From Collimonas arenae (lineage in GTDB: Bacteria; Pseudomonadota; Gammaproteobacteria; Burkholderiales; Burkholderiaceae_D), in assembly GCF_000786695.1 (NCBI RefSeq), contig NZ_CP009962.1:3658001-3722000 (forward strand): 64,000 nucleotides of DNA, written 5' to 3'. Numbering within the stretch: position 1 is the stretch's first letter; every line of letters starts with the position of its first letter. Of the stretch, positions 34,751 through 43,897 are shown in pieces. A program made the translations under genes and the position numbers. Below the pieces are notes generated by a model. It was not told where the DNA came from, made no database searches, and saw only the letters and a list, made by a program, of their open reading frames with translations.

Positions 34751-37375
34751 TCAGACGGCCGCAGCCGTAGCCGAGACCGATGAGGATTCGAGGAAGTCCT
34801 GAGCGAAACGCTGCAACACGCCGCCTGCTTCGTAGATCGACACTTCTTCCGCAGTATCGAGACGGCAGGTCACCGGCACCTCCACCCGTTCGCCGTTCTG
34901 GCGATTGATGACCAGCGTCAGCGTTGCACGCGGAGTCCGTTCACCGATCACGTCGAAGGTTTCCGTGCCGTCGATGCTCAACGTGTTGCGATTGACGCCA
35001 GGCTTGAATTCCAGCGGCAATACGCCCATACCGACCAGATTGGTGCGGTGGATGCGTTCAAAGCCTTCAGCCACGATCACTTCCACACCCGCCAGCCGCA
35101 CGCCTTTGGCTGCCCAGTCACGCGAGGAACCCTGGCCATAGTCGGCGCCGGCGATCACGATCAGCGGCTGCTTGCGTTCCATGTAAATCTCGATGGCTTC
35201 CCACATGCGGAGTACCTTGCCATCCGGTTCGACGCGGGCCAGCGAACCCGCTTTGACCTTGCCACTCGGTTGCCCTCCCTCGCGCACCATTTCATTCTTC
35301 AGAGTCGGGTTGGCGAAGGTGGCGCGCTGGGCGGTGAGGTGATCGCCACGATGCGTCGCGTAGGAGTTAAAGTCCTCCTCAGGCAACCCCATCTTGGCGA
35401 GGTACGCACCCGCCGCGCTATCGAGCATGATGGCGTTCGACGGCGACAAATGATCGGTAGTGATGTTGTCCCCCAGCACCGCCAGCGGACGCATGCCTGT
35501 CATCGTGCGCTCGCCAGCCAGTGCCCCTTCCCAGTACGGCGGGCGGCGGATGTAGGTAGTCTGCGGACGCCAGTCATACAGCGGGCTGACTTTCTCGCCG
35601 GTATCGGCAACCACCGCGAACATCGGCTCATAGACCTTGCGGAACAACTCTGGCTTCACGCTGGCAACGACGATGGCATCGATTTCTTCATCAGACGGCC
35701 AGATGTCCTTCAGGGTCACAGGGTGGCCATCGGCATCGATACCCAGGACGTCTTTCTCGATGTCGAAACGGATAGTGCCGGCAATGGCGTAAGCCACCAC
35801 CAGCGGCGGCGAGGCAAGGAACGCTTGCTTGGCGTACGGGTGGATACGACCGTCGAAGTTACGGTTGCCGGAGAGGACCGCGGTCGCGTACAGATCGCGC
35901 TCCAACACTTCCTTCTGGATGACCGGATCCAGCGCGCCGCTCATGCCGTTGCAGGTGGTGCAGGCAAAGGCCACGACCCCAAAGCCGAGTGTTTCCAGTT
36001 CCGGCAACAGTTTTGCTTCTTCGAGATATAACGCGACTGTCTTGGAGCCTGGCGCCAGCGAGCTCTTTACCCAAGGTTTGCGAGTGAGGCCACGGGCGTT
36101 CGCGTTGCGCGCCAGCAAACCAGCGGCAATCATGTTGCGCGGGTTGTTAGTGTTGGTGCAACTGGTGATGGCGGCGATGATCACAGCGCCGTCTGGCATC
36201 AGACCGGGTTCATTCTCTACCTTGCCGCTAATGCCGCGTGCAGCCAGCTCGGAGGTCGGCACCCGATTGTGCGGATTGGATGGTCCGGCAATATTACGCA
36301 CTACGGAGGACAGGTCGAACGTGATGACGCGCTCGTACTCGGCGTTCTTCAGGCTGTCGGCCCAGAGGCCGGTTTCCTTGGCATAGATTTCCACCAGCTT
36401 GACCAGCGCATCGTCGCGACCGGTCAGCTTCAGGTATTTAATGGTTTGCTCGTCGATGTAAAACATCGCGGCGGTGGAGCCGAACTCCGGCGCCATGTTG
36501 GAAATGGTCGCGCGGTCGCCCAGCGTCAGATGGGAAGCGCCCTCACCGTAGAACTCTAGATAAGAGGAGACGACCTTCTGCGCGCGCAGGAACTCGGTCA
36601 GCGCCAGCACGATGTCGGTCGCAGTGATACCCGGCTGCGGCTTGCCTTTCAGCTCAACGCCGATGATGTCCGGCAGGCGCATCCACGAGGCGCGGCCCAG
36701 CATCACGCTTTCAGCTTCCAGGCCACCCACGCCGATGGCGATCACGCCCAGCGCATCCACCATCGGGGTGTGGCTATCGGTACCAACCAAGGTATCCGGG
36801 AAGGCAACGCCATCTTTTACCTGCACCACCGGCGACATGCGCTCGAGGTTGATCTGGTGCAGAATGCCGTTACCCGGCGGGATCACGTCGACGTTCTTGA
36901 ACGCCTTCTTGGTCCAGTTAATGAAGTCAAAGCGGTCTTCGTTACGACGGTCTTCGATGGCGCGGTTCTTATCGAATGCGTCAGCATCGAAGCCACCGCA
37001 TTCAACTGCCAGCGAGTGGTCTACCACCAACTGCGTCGGCACGACCGGATTGACCATGGCGGGGTCCCCGCCTTGGGCGGCGATAGCGTCGCGCAGACCC
37101 GCGAGATCGACCAATGCGGTCTGTCCCAGAATGTCATGACACACCACACGGGCCGGGAACCATGGAAAGTCCAGATCGCGTTTGCGTTCGATAAACTGTT
37201 GCAAGGATGCGGTCAGCGTCGCCGGATCGCAGCGGCGCACGAGGTTTTCAGCCAGCACGCGCGAGGTGTACGGCAGCTTGTCGTAGGCGCCAGGCTGGAT
37301 GGCATCGACCGCGGCCCGTGTATCGAAAAAATCAAGCTGAGTGCCGGGCAGTGGTTTACGGTTTGCTGTGTTCAT
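34751..37375 (-). CDS. acnD: Fe/S-dependent 2-methylcitrate dehydratase AcnD
   Basis: 874 residues, aconitase superfamily. Converts 2-methylcitrate to 2-methylaconitate in propionate breakdown. The [4Fe-4S] ligands are in SCTNTNNPRNM and CTTCNGMSGALDP, and the C-terminal swivel domain has YGQGSSRDWAAKG. Context between prpC and prpF distinguishes it from housekeeping aconitase AcnA, to which it is related. It is shorter than AcnA (about 890-900), as usual for AcnD. Confidence 0.96.
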   Translation of the reverse strand: MNTANRKPLPGTQLDFFDTRAAVDAIQPGAYDKLPYTSRVLAENLVRRCDPATLTASLQQFIERKRDLDFPWFPARVVCHDILGQTALVDLAGLRDAIAAQGGDPAMVNPVVPTQLVVDHSLAVECGGFDADAFDKNRAIEDRRNEDRFDFINWTKKAFKNVDVIPPGNGILHQINLERMSPVVQVKDGVAFPDTLVGTDSHTPMVDALGVIAIGVGGLEAESVMLGRASWMRLPDIIGVELKGKPQPGITATDIVLALTEFLRAQKVVSSYLEFYGEGASHLTLGDRATISNMAPEFGSTAAMFYIDEQTIKYLKLTGRDDALVKLVEIYAKETGLWADSLKNAEYERVITFDLSSVVRNIAGPSNPHNRVPTSELAARGISGKVENEPGLMPDGAVIIAAITSCTNTNNPRNMIAAGLLARNANARGLTRKPWVKSSLAPGSKTVALYLEEAKLLPELETLGFGVVAFACTTCNGMSGALDPVIQKEVLERDLYATAVLSGNRNFDGRIHPYAKQAFLASPPLVVAYAIAGTIRFDIEKDVLGIDADGHPVTLKDIWPSDEEIDAIVVASVKPELFRKVYEPMFAVVADTGEKVSPLYDWRPQTTYIRRPPYWEGALAGERTMTGMRPLAVLGDNITTDHLSPSNAIMLDSAAGAYLAKMGLPEEDFNSYATHRGDHLTAQRATFANPTLKNEMVREGGQPSGKVKAGSLARVEPDGKVLRMWEAIEIYMERKQPLIVIAGADYGQGSSRDWAAKGVRLAGVEVIVAEGFERIHRTNLVGMGVLPLEFKPGVNRNTLSIDGTETFDVIGERTPRATLTLVINRQNGERVEVPVTCRLDTAEEVSIYEAGGVLQRFAQDFLESSSVSATAAAV

Positions 37376-37477
37376 GGTTCAGTCAAAAAAAAGAGTGGCG
37401 ATCAGGGGCTGGCTTCAGGCTTTGCTTGCGCCGGCCTGGACGGCTAGGCATCCGGGCCGGTATTCCTGCTCAAACGA

Positions 37478-38641
37478 CTAGCGTTTCCCGATAGGGACGA
37501 ACTCTAAATTATCCGGACCGACATAATTGGCCGAAGGACGAATAATCTTGTTGTCGATACGCTGTTCGATCACGTGCGCGGCCCAGCCGGAAGTGCGGGA
37601 AATCACGAACAATGGCGTAAACATCGCTGTCGGCACACCCATCACGTGGTAAGAGACAGCCGAGAACCAGTCCAGGTTCGGGAACATCTTCTTGATATCC
37701 CACATCACCGTTTCCAGGCGTTCGGCAATATCGAACATCGCTGTCGAACCGGCTTCCACTGACAACTTGCGCGCGACTTCCTTGATGACCTTGTTACGCG
37801 GATCGGACACTGTATACACCGGATGGCCAAAACCGATCACGACTTCCTTGTTCTCCACCCGGCTACGGATGTCTGCTTCTGCTTCATCCGGATTGTCGTA
37901 ACGCTTCTGGATCTCGAACGCTGCTTCATTTGCGCCGCCATGCTTGGGGCCGCGCAAGGCGCCGATCGCGCCGGTGATCGCAGAGTAAAAATCAGAGCCC
38001 GTGCCGGCAATCACGCGGCTGGTAAAGGTAGACGCATTGAACTCATGTTCTGCGTAGAGAATCAGCGAGACGTGCATCGCCTTTTCCCAGGCAGCGGATG
38101 GCTTCACGCCATGCAGCAAGTGCAGGAAATGGCCACCGATGGAGTCGTCATCGGTTTCGACTTCAATGCGCTTGCCGTTGGTGCTGAAGTGATACCAGTA
38201 CAGCAGCATGGAGCCGAATGACGCCATCAGGCGGTCGGCGATGTCGCGTGCGCCCGGCGCATTGTGGTCGTCTTTCTCGGGCAAGGTACAGCCGAGCGCA
38301 GAGACGCCGGTACGCATCACGTCCATCGGATGCGATGCAGCAGGCAGCGCTTCCAGCACGGCCTTGACGCTGGCTGGCAAGCCGCGCAAGGATTTCAGTT
38401 TTGCCTTGTAGCCCTTGAGTTCGGCAGCCGTCGGCAACTTGCCGTGCACCAGCAAATAAGCGATCTCTTCGAACTCGCAAGTGTCTGCGATATCCAGGAT
38501 GTCGTAGCCGCGATAGTGCAAATCGTTGCCGGTTTTGCCGACGGAACACAGCGCAGTGTTACCTGCGGTCACGCCAGACAGCGCGACGGATTTTTTTACC
38601 TTGAAAGCGGATGTTTGTGCGGGTACTTGTGCTTCGCTCAT
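37478..38641 (-). CDS. prpC: 2-methylcitrate synthase
   Basis: 387 residues, condenses propionyl-CoA with oxaloacetate. Citrate-synthase fold with catalytic His in [12 protein letters not shown] and [13 protein letters not shown], and catalytic Asp/Arg near the C terminus. The sequence [20 protein letters not shown] at the start is typical of PrpC rather than GltA. AGGAGA precedes ATG 38641. Between prpB and acnD, 82 bp and 102 bp gaps. Confidence 0.96.
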   Translation of the reverse strand: MSEAQVPAQTSAFKVKKSVALSGVTAGNTALCSVGKTGNDLHYRGYDILDIADTCEFEEIAYLLVHGKLPTAAELKGYKAKLKSLRGLPASVKAVLEALPAASHPMDVMRTGVSALGCTLPEKDDHNAPGARDIADRLMASFGSMLLYWYHFSTNGKRIEVETDDDSIGGHFLHLLHGVKPSAAWEKAMHVSLILYAEHEFNASTFTSRVIAGTGSDFYSAITGAIGALRGPKHGGANEAAFEIQKRYDNPDEAEADIRSRVENKEVVIGFGHPVYTVSDPRNKVIKEVARKLSVEAGSTAMFDIAERLETVMWDIKKMFPNLDWFSAVSYHVMGVPTAMFTPLFVISRTSGWAAHVIEQRIDNKIIRPSANYVGPDNLEFVPIGKR

Positions 38642-38723
38642 TTTTTTATCTCCTGGCGGAAAAGAATCGGTGTAATGAATTGGTCTAATGACGCGGTAAT
38701 TAATAGGTAACTAAGGCGTTGTC

Positions 38724-39611
38724 TTATTTTTTCTGGGCCGCAAACAAGGCATCCAGATGCTGCTCGAAATCGTAATAGTTGATCCGGTCATACAATTCCA
38801 TGCGGGTCTGCATGGTATCGACCACATTCTTTTGGGTACCGTCGCGGCGGATTGCGGTGTACACGTTTTCGGCTGCCTTGTTCATTGCACGAAAGGCCGA
38901 CAACGGATACAGCACCAGACCGACATCGGCTGACCTCAACTCTTCTACCGTAAATAGCGGCGTAGCGCCGAATTCGGTGATGTTGGCCAGCACCGGCACC
39001 TTGACGGCGGCGGCAAACTGCTTGTACATCGCCAGCTCTGTAATCGCTTCCGGGAAGATCATATCGGCGCCAGCTTCGACACAGGCCATCGCACGATCCA
39101 GCGCGGATTCCAGTCCTTCGACTGCCAGTGCATCGGTACGCGCCATGATCACGAAATTCTCGTCGGTACGGGCATCGACTGCCGCCTTGATACGGTCGAC
39201 CATTTCCTGTTTGCTGACGATTTCCTTGTTTGGACGATGGCCGCAGCGCTTGGCGCCGACCTGGTCCTCGATGTGAATCGCTGCGGCGCCGAACTTGATC
39301 ATCGATTTGACGGTACGCGCGACATTAAATGCGCTAGCGCCGAAACCAGTATCCACATCGACCAGCAACGGCAGGTCGCAGACATCGGTGATGCGACGCA
39401 CGTCGGTCAGCACATCGTCCAGATTGGAGATGCCGAGGTCGGGCAAGCCAAGCGAACCGGCAGCGACGCCGCCGCCAGACAGGTAAATCGCCTTGAAACC
39501 CGCGCGTTTGGCCAGCAACGCGTGGTTCGCGTTGATCGCGCCGATCACCTGCAACGGGGACTCTTCTTGTACTGCCTTGCGAAAGGCCGCGCCTGCGGAA
39601 TATTGACTCAT
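38724..39611 (-). CDS. prpB: 2-methylisocitrate lyase
   Basis: 295 residues from ATG 39611 ([17 protein letters not shown]), with AGGAGA upstream; an in-frame ATG 11 codons before has no site. Splits 2-methylisocitrate into pyruvate and succinate. PEP-mutase/isocitrate-lyase fold: metal site DVDTGFG, loop with catalytic Cys [10 protein letters not shown], and [15 protein letters not shown]. First gene of the operon and directly behind the sigma-54 promoter at 39678-39694. Confidence 0.96.
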   Translation of the reverse strand: MSQYSAGAAFRKAVQEESPLQVIGAINANHALLAKRAGFKAIYLSGGGVAAGSLGLPDLGISNLDDVLTDVRRITDVCDLPLLVDVDTGFGASAFNVARTVKSMIKFGAAAIHIEDQVGAKRCGHRPNKEIVSKQEMVDRIKAAVDARTDENFVIMARTDALAVEGLESALDRAMACVEAGADMIFPEAITELAMYKQFAAAVKVPVLANITEFGATPLFTVEELRSADVGLVLYPLSAFRAMNKAAENVYTAIRRDGTQKNVVDTMQTRMELYDRINYYDFEQHLDALFAAQKK

Positions 39612-39677
39612 GTCTTCTCCTGATGGATGGCAAATTTGTTTCATGCAGATGTCTGCACTGGGACTTTATAGATATAC

Positions 39678-39694
39678 AGCAATCACTGTGCCAA
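39678..39694 (-). promoter_or_regulatory. Sigma-54 (-24/-12) promoter of prpBC-acnD-prpF
   Basis: Minus strand TTGGCACAGTGATTGCT: GG and GC are spaced as required, and the rest equals the consensus TGGCAC-N5-TTGC. It lies about 67 bases before the prpB start, facing prpB, opposite to the sigma-54 activator prpR. This is the best sigma-54 site I see in the window. Confidence 0.93.
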
Positions 39695-39812
39695 GCAAAA
39701 TGCGAAAACCGGACAGGGACCCTGAAAATTAAAATAAATCAATAAAAATAATGATTTACGAAACAAAATGACAAAAAATCAAATCGCCAAAATGTCTAGA
39801 CAAGCAAAAAAA

Positions 39813-39849
39813 CGTTTCATCTCGTGTTACATTCACAAACATTGAAACG
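39813..39849. promoter_or_regulatory. Inverted repeat CGTTTCA...TGAAACG, candidate PrpR activator site
   Basis: CGTTTCA at 39813-39819 and TGAAACG at 39843-39849 form an inverted repeat; a third TTGAAAC lies at 39866-39872, overlapping the prpR start region. The position, 120-170 bp upstream of the sigma-54 promoter, suits an enhancer bound by PrpR, and binding here could also repress prpR itself. Confidence 0.5.
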
Positions 39850-39872
39850 CATCCATTAAACATATTTGAAAC

Positions 39873-41513
39873 ATGCCATCCCCAGCCCCTGCCCGACGTG
39901 ATGCCAGCGATGCCGGCAACCCTGGCGACAAACCAGTAATCTGGACCGTCTCTGTCTCGCGCCTGTCCGACCTGTTTCGTGACATTACGCTGGAATACGA
40001 CGACCGCGCGACGATCGAACCTATCGATCTGGGATTCGACGAGGCCGTGCGCTACATACGTGAACGGATGAAAACCGAGCGCTGCGACGCAGTGATCTCC
40101 GCCGGTTCCAACGGCGCCTATCTGAAAAGCCGGCTATCGGTACCGGTCGTGATTGCCAAGGCCAGCGGCTTCGATGTGCTGCAGGCATTGTCACGCGCAC
40201 GCCGGATCACTCCCGACATCGGCATTATCACTTACCAGTCGACGATGCCGGCGCTCAAGGAATTCCAGAATGCCTTCGGCATTAACATTCGGCAACGCGA
40301 CTATGCAACCGAAGAAGATGCGCGGGCGCAAATAAACGAACTCAAGGCCAGCGGCGTCAAGGCGATTGTCGGCGCCGGCCTGATCACCGACCTTGCTGAA
40401 GAAGCCGGGCTGGCGGCAGTATTCGTCTATTCCGCCGCATCGATCCGCCAGGCCTTCGACGATGCGCTGGAAATCGCGCACCTGACGCGACTCGAATCGA
40501 GCCATAGCCGCAGCAAACCTGTGGCCGACACGCTGCGCGCCAAACATGGCGTCAACGACTTGCGCGGCGATTCGCCGGCAATGGAAACCCTGCGCCAATC
40601 GATCGTGCTGTACGCCAAATCGCAGGCAACGGTGCTGATCCAGGGCGAAACCGGCACCGGCAAGGAACTGGTCGCGCAAGCGATTCACCGTGAAAATCCG
40701 CGCGCGCTCATCGGCAACAAGCCATTTGTCGCGGTCAACTGCGGCGCGATTGCGGAATCGCTGCTGGAGTCGGAATTGTTCGGCTATGAAGAAGGTGCAT
40801 TCACCGGCTCACGCCGCGGCGGGCACGCCGGCCTGTTCGAAGCGGCTCATCGCGGCACGCTGTTTCTGGATGAAATCGGCGAAATGCCGCTGACGCTGCA
40901 AACCCGCTTGCTGCGGGTGCTGGAAGAACGCGAAGTAGTACGCGTCGGCGGCACCCGGCCGATTCCGGTCGATGTACGCATCATCAGCGCCACCCATTGC
41001 GACCTGGAACAGCGCATTCGCGAAGGCCGTTTCCGCGCCGACCTGTTTTATCGTCTGGCCGTGTTGCGCCTGACGCTGGCGCCGCTACGCGAGCGCCCCG
41101 ACGACCTGATCGCACTGGCCGAATGGTGCCTGAAAAAAGCACTGGCCGCCCTGGGCGCCCGGCCGCATCCGAACCTGCACGCCGAGATCGTCGCCTGCGC
41201 ACCCTTGCTCAGCGCCCATAACTGGCCCGGCAATGCGCGCGAAGTACGCAACCTGATGGAAAGACTGGCGCTGTTCCTTGCGGCAGAACCGCTACAGGCG
41301 CTGTCTCCCGCTTTCATCATCAGCGTCGCACCGGAATTTATCCAGGCTTCGATGCCAACACCTGCAATCGCGCCAGCAACCACAAGCGCCGCACCAGAGA
41401 AGGCTGAAAACATCACACAAGTTCTGGCCCGCTTCGGCGGCAACCGCGAAGCAGCAGCCAAATACCTCGGCATCAGCCGCACCACACTGTGGCGCAAGAT
41501 CAAGAACCAATAA
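39873..41513 (+). CDS. prpR: Propionate catabolism activator PrpR (sigma-54 dependent)
   Basis: 546 residues. N-terminal PrpR_N sensory domain (about 25-195), thought to sense 2-methylcitrate; AAA+ domain (about 225-460) with Walker A GETGTGKE, the sigma-54 contact loop [20 protein letters not shown] and Walker [12 protein letters not shown]-terminal Fis-type helix-turn-helix ([19 protein letters not shown]). Divergent from prpB across 261 bp with a sigma-54 promoter. The start ATG lacks a strong ribosome-binding site. Confidence 0.95.
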   Translation: MPSPAPARRDASDAGNPGDKPVIWTVSVSRLSDLFRDITLEYDDRATIEPIDLGFDEAVRYIRERMKTERCDAVISAGSNGAYLKSRLSVPVVIAKASGFDVLQALSRARRITPDIGIITYQSTMPALKEFQNAFGINIRQRDYATEEDARAQINELKASGVKAIVGAGLITDLAEEAGLAAVFVYSAASIRQAFDDALEIAHLTRLESSHSRSKPVADTLRAKHGVNDLRGDSPAMETLRQSIVLYAKSQATVLIQGETGTGKELVAQAIHRENPRALIGNKPFVAVNCGAIAESLLESELFGYEEGAFTGSRRGGHAGLFEAAHRGTLFLDEIGEMPLTLQTRLLRVLEEREVVRVGGTRPIPVDVRIISATHCDLEQRIREGRFRADLFYRLAVLRLTLAPLRERPDDLIALAEWCLKKALAALGARPHPNLHAEIVACAPLLSAHNWPGNAREVRNLMERLALFLAAEPLQALSPAFIISVAPEFIQASMPTPAIAPATTSAAPEKAENITQVLARFGGNREAAAKYLGISRTTLWRKIKNQ

Positions 41514-42173
41514 TCGAATTTAAAAAAGGAGAGGCGCGTCTATCGAACCAGGCATGCGTGCCAATCTTTACTGGTAATAGTCATTGCGGTTTCCTTTCTT
41601 TCGAATTAGTGATTCGGAAATCCGGGGTGATTCGTGAAGAGGCCTTTAAATATCTCTACATCAATCGACACAACAACAAACATCCCCGAACAAAACAAAG
41701 GCAGAGTGGCGTCCGCTACGCTGTTAAAACCATCCCGAAATCCAGCTACCAATCCCGTTAAAAGTCTTCTTGACGCTATTTCAGGCATCAGTCAGCCAAG
41801 CAACGACATTTTTGACAACGCTTAGAACAAAGTTCGGCCCACTACCCAAGTATGGGATCTAAAATAGCTCACCGTAAAGCTGTCAAAAGTGGCAGTAAGA
41901 TGTAACGATAAGGATTGCATTCCTGAGCCTTATTCAGTGATCAAGGCTTAGGTCGATAAAGCGTTTGCAAAACTCGGAACGATAAAGATACGAGGCCGTG
42001 TGGATCGACGAGCATGGCACGCCGATCGATTCTACTTTCAAGACGACCGTGCAAGGTAGCGCGACCCAGGTTTAGGCTGCGACATTCTCTCGCCTAACTG
42101 AAATGGGTGAGGTAAATAAATTTGGAAGAGTTACTGTGTGACGTGAAAATTCTGTAGACAAGAGAGGTTCTAA
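41514..42173. other. Gene-poor stretch at the left end of the accessory island
   Basis: 660 bp with no frame I can support. A GTG-started frame of 63 codons (41634-41825) has a Ser/Thr/Asn-rich composition and no ribosome-binding site. Near 42000-42075 a short decayed piece reads VWIDEHGTPIDSTFKTTVQG before a stop, possibly the relic of a lost gene. Base composition is lower in GC than in the flanking core genes. Confidence 0.45.
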
Positions 42174-42311
42174 ATGAAATTTAGGTTCGGGATTATAGCC
42201 ATGGCTTTGGCATTACTTTTCGCCCTCTGCGGATGCGCAGTTGGCTTCAACAAAAAAGGCGAATTTTATTGTACAGAAGGCCCCGTCGAAACAGCGCCGT
42301 CTTGCTTCTAA
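42174..42311 (+). CDS. Small lipoprotein, 45 residues
   Basis: Complete tiny gene: AGAGAGG six bases before ATG 42174, signal peptide with hydrophobic core (IIAMALALLFAL), lipobox-like LCGC with Cys21 as probable lipidation site, a mature part of about 25 residues with two further Cys (FYCTEGPVETAPSC), stop at 42309-42311 and a strong terminator 31 bases later. The exact ribosome-binding-site-to-terminator layout supports a real monocistronic gene. Function unknown; bacteriocin-release-like or envelope-stress lipoproteins have similar size. Confidence 0.7.
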   Translation: MKFRFGIIAMALALLFALCGCAVGFNKKGEFYCTEGPVETAPSCF

Positions 42312-42341
42312 TCCGCTGCTCAGTAGGAAAGACGGAAGATG

Positions 42342-42366
42342 GCCCATAATTGCAATGGGCTTTTTT
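42342..42366 (+). terminator. Intrinsic terminator of the small lipoprotein gene
   Basis: GCCCAT/ATGGGC stem (42342-42347 with 42355-42360), seven-base loop, then six T. Directly downstream of the 45-residue lipoprotein gene. Confidence 0.88.
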
Positions 42367-42593
42367 GTAGCCTACTCGGCCAGTAGCATCCAGTACAGAT
42401 TCTGATAGGCTATGAACCTGTAACACAGGTACTTTAGGGGTAATAACGACAAATATCGAATACAGTTTTCAACTCATGTTTCCCTTGGTTCGTGGTCTTG
42501 GTTGATTACGACGGAGCATTTTCGACATGGCTGGCTCCAACCGTTGTAGCTAATCAATGTGCCATAGAAAGAGATTCAGGCAGTCGAACTCGG

Positions 42594-43166
42594 TTACCAG
42601 AGTCGATCGACTTCGCCGGGATACAGAGCAATGCGACAATGATTGAACGCTTGCGCATTCCGCGTAGCTTTATCGGAAAAAAAATATGCCATCGTTACCT
42701 TATCGAACTGATCGCTTGGAAATGGGCTGTCCGGCGTGCCGCCAATAAGCGGCGCTTCGGTTAACACTTGCCAGCCACAACTTTCGTAGAAATTCTGAAG
42801 TGGTCGATCACAGGTAAAGAGACTCAAATCGGCAGCGCTCTTTTCCATTTCATTTCGTGCGGCGACGACAAGCTTCCGACCGTAGCCCTTACCTCGAACG
42901 TCCGAGGAAGTAACTACACAGCTTAATCCGCTTACCGCATAGCGCTGGTTCAGATGGTCGATGTCCTTAGACAGAATATCTAGTGCGGCGAGCACTCTAC
43001 CATCAGCAACCAGTATCAATGAGAGTGGACGTAAATCAGGGTCATGTATTGTTTGAAGAACGATGGCTTCAGCAGTCGGCCATTCTATTTCCTGTAATTT
43101 CAATACTTGCAAACGCAAATCCGCGGGAACAGCAAATTCGGGGTAAATCAAAATACGTGTTTTCAT
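42594..43166 (-). CDS. GNAT-family acetyltransferase
   Basis: 190 residues. GNAT core with GLSCVVTSSDVRGKGYGRKL (R-G-x-G-x-G acetyl-CoA loop) and LQNFYESCGWQVLTEAPL. The layout (EWPTAEAIVLQTIHDPDLRP before the core) resembles aminoglycoside-acetyltransferase-like or generic small-molecule GNATs; there is no basis to assign resistance. Lies in the island with no neighbours close enough for an operon. Confidence 0.82.
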   Translation of the reverse strand: MKTRILIYPEFAVPADLRLQVLKLQEIEWPTAEAIVLQTIHDPDLRPLSLILVADGRVLAALDILSKDIDHLNQRYAVSGLSCVVTSSDVRGKGYGRKLVVAARNEMEKSAADLSLFTCDRPLQNFYESCGWQVLTEAPLIGGTPDSPFPSDQFDKVTMAYFFSDKATRNAQAFNHCRIALYPGEVDRLW

Positions 43167-43477
43167 TCGATAGTGAGTACTTTAGACAAGGCAGCCGCAA
43201 CCATACCAGAACACCGAAGCTGACCCATGAAAAAACAGCATGTACAACTAGAGGCAAGGGGTGTTTGTCATTTTTAGTAACGCAAAGCAGAAAATCCTCG
43301 TCGAAGTTCGACTCTAAGCCCATAGGCGTATTCGCGCACGTCTGCGATATTTTAGACAAATGGGGATGACTTGGTGCATGGTCCTTTACACGGCTGCTGA
43401 GCATGATTCATCGACGAACTTGAGCGATGTGTGATTCGACGGAACGCTTCTATTGCAGGTTGGTGAACGTTCATACT
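43167..43477. other. Gene-free spacer
   Basis: 311 bp, moderately AT-rich. Overlapping frames of 111 and 128 codons on both strands lack ribosome-binding sites and protein-like composition. No promoter or terminator recognised with confidence. Confidence 0.5.
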
Positions 43478-43750
43478 TCATTCCAATATTTTTGCTCTGT
43501 AATGATTCAACGCCATTTCACAATAAAGCCGAAGAGTGTCAATATTGCGTTCACCGTCGATATACAGACCTAATATGTCATCCAAATTTTGACGTTTGAG
43601 ATTAATCGCCAAAGATATGTCCCCTTCCCCTCCGTTAGGCCCAATCTCAGAATCTACCAAGGCATGGACAAAAATCTCACAGCAGTCAGAAAAATTGATT
43701 TTTCCATCTTCACTTGCGGCCACGACACTTAAATTGATACTGCATACCAT
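43478..43750 (-). CDS. Small hypothetical protein downstream of the adhesin gene
   Basis: 90 residues; of two adjacent ATGs (43753 and 43750) the second has the better spacing to GGGAGG. Soluble, mildly acidic, no signal peptide (INLSVVAASEDGKINFSDCC, then LAINLKRQNLDDILGLYIDG). The strong ribosome-binding site supports expression. It follows the trimeric adhesin on the same strand by 148 bp. No family recognised. Confidence 0.6.
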   Translation of the reverse strand: MVCSINLSVVAASEDGKINFSDCCEIFVHALVDSEIGPNGGEGDISLAINLKRQNLDDILGLYIDGERNIDTLRLYCEMALNHYRAKILE

Positions 43751-43897
43751 CATGGCCTCCCTAAAAAAGACTCCGGATGTATCGGAGAACTAACCGCCCC
43801 TAGTCCATCGATGACATCTAGCATATTATCTTCACTGACTCTGCCAAATGTATGATTTACCCAGAGATCACCCTAGGCAAACCGTCTGTACTCATCG

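Noticed and set aside
41634..41825. GTG-started 63-codon frame with Ser/Thr-rich sequence
   Set aside because: Looked faintly like an effector N terminus, but has no ribosome-binding site, no export signal and lies in decayed DNA.
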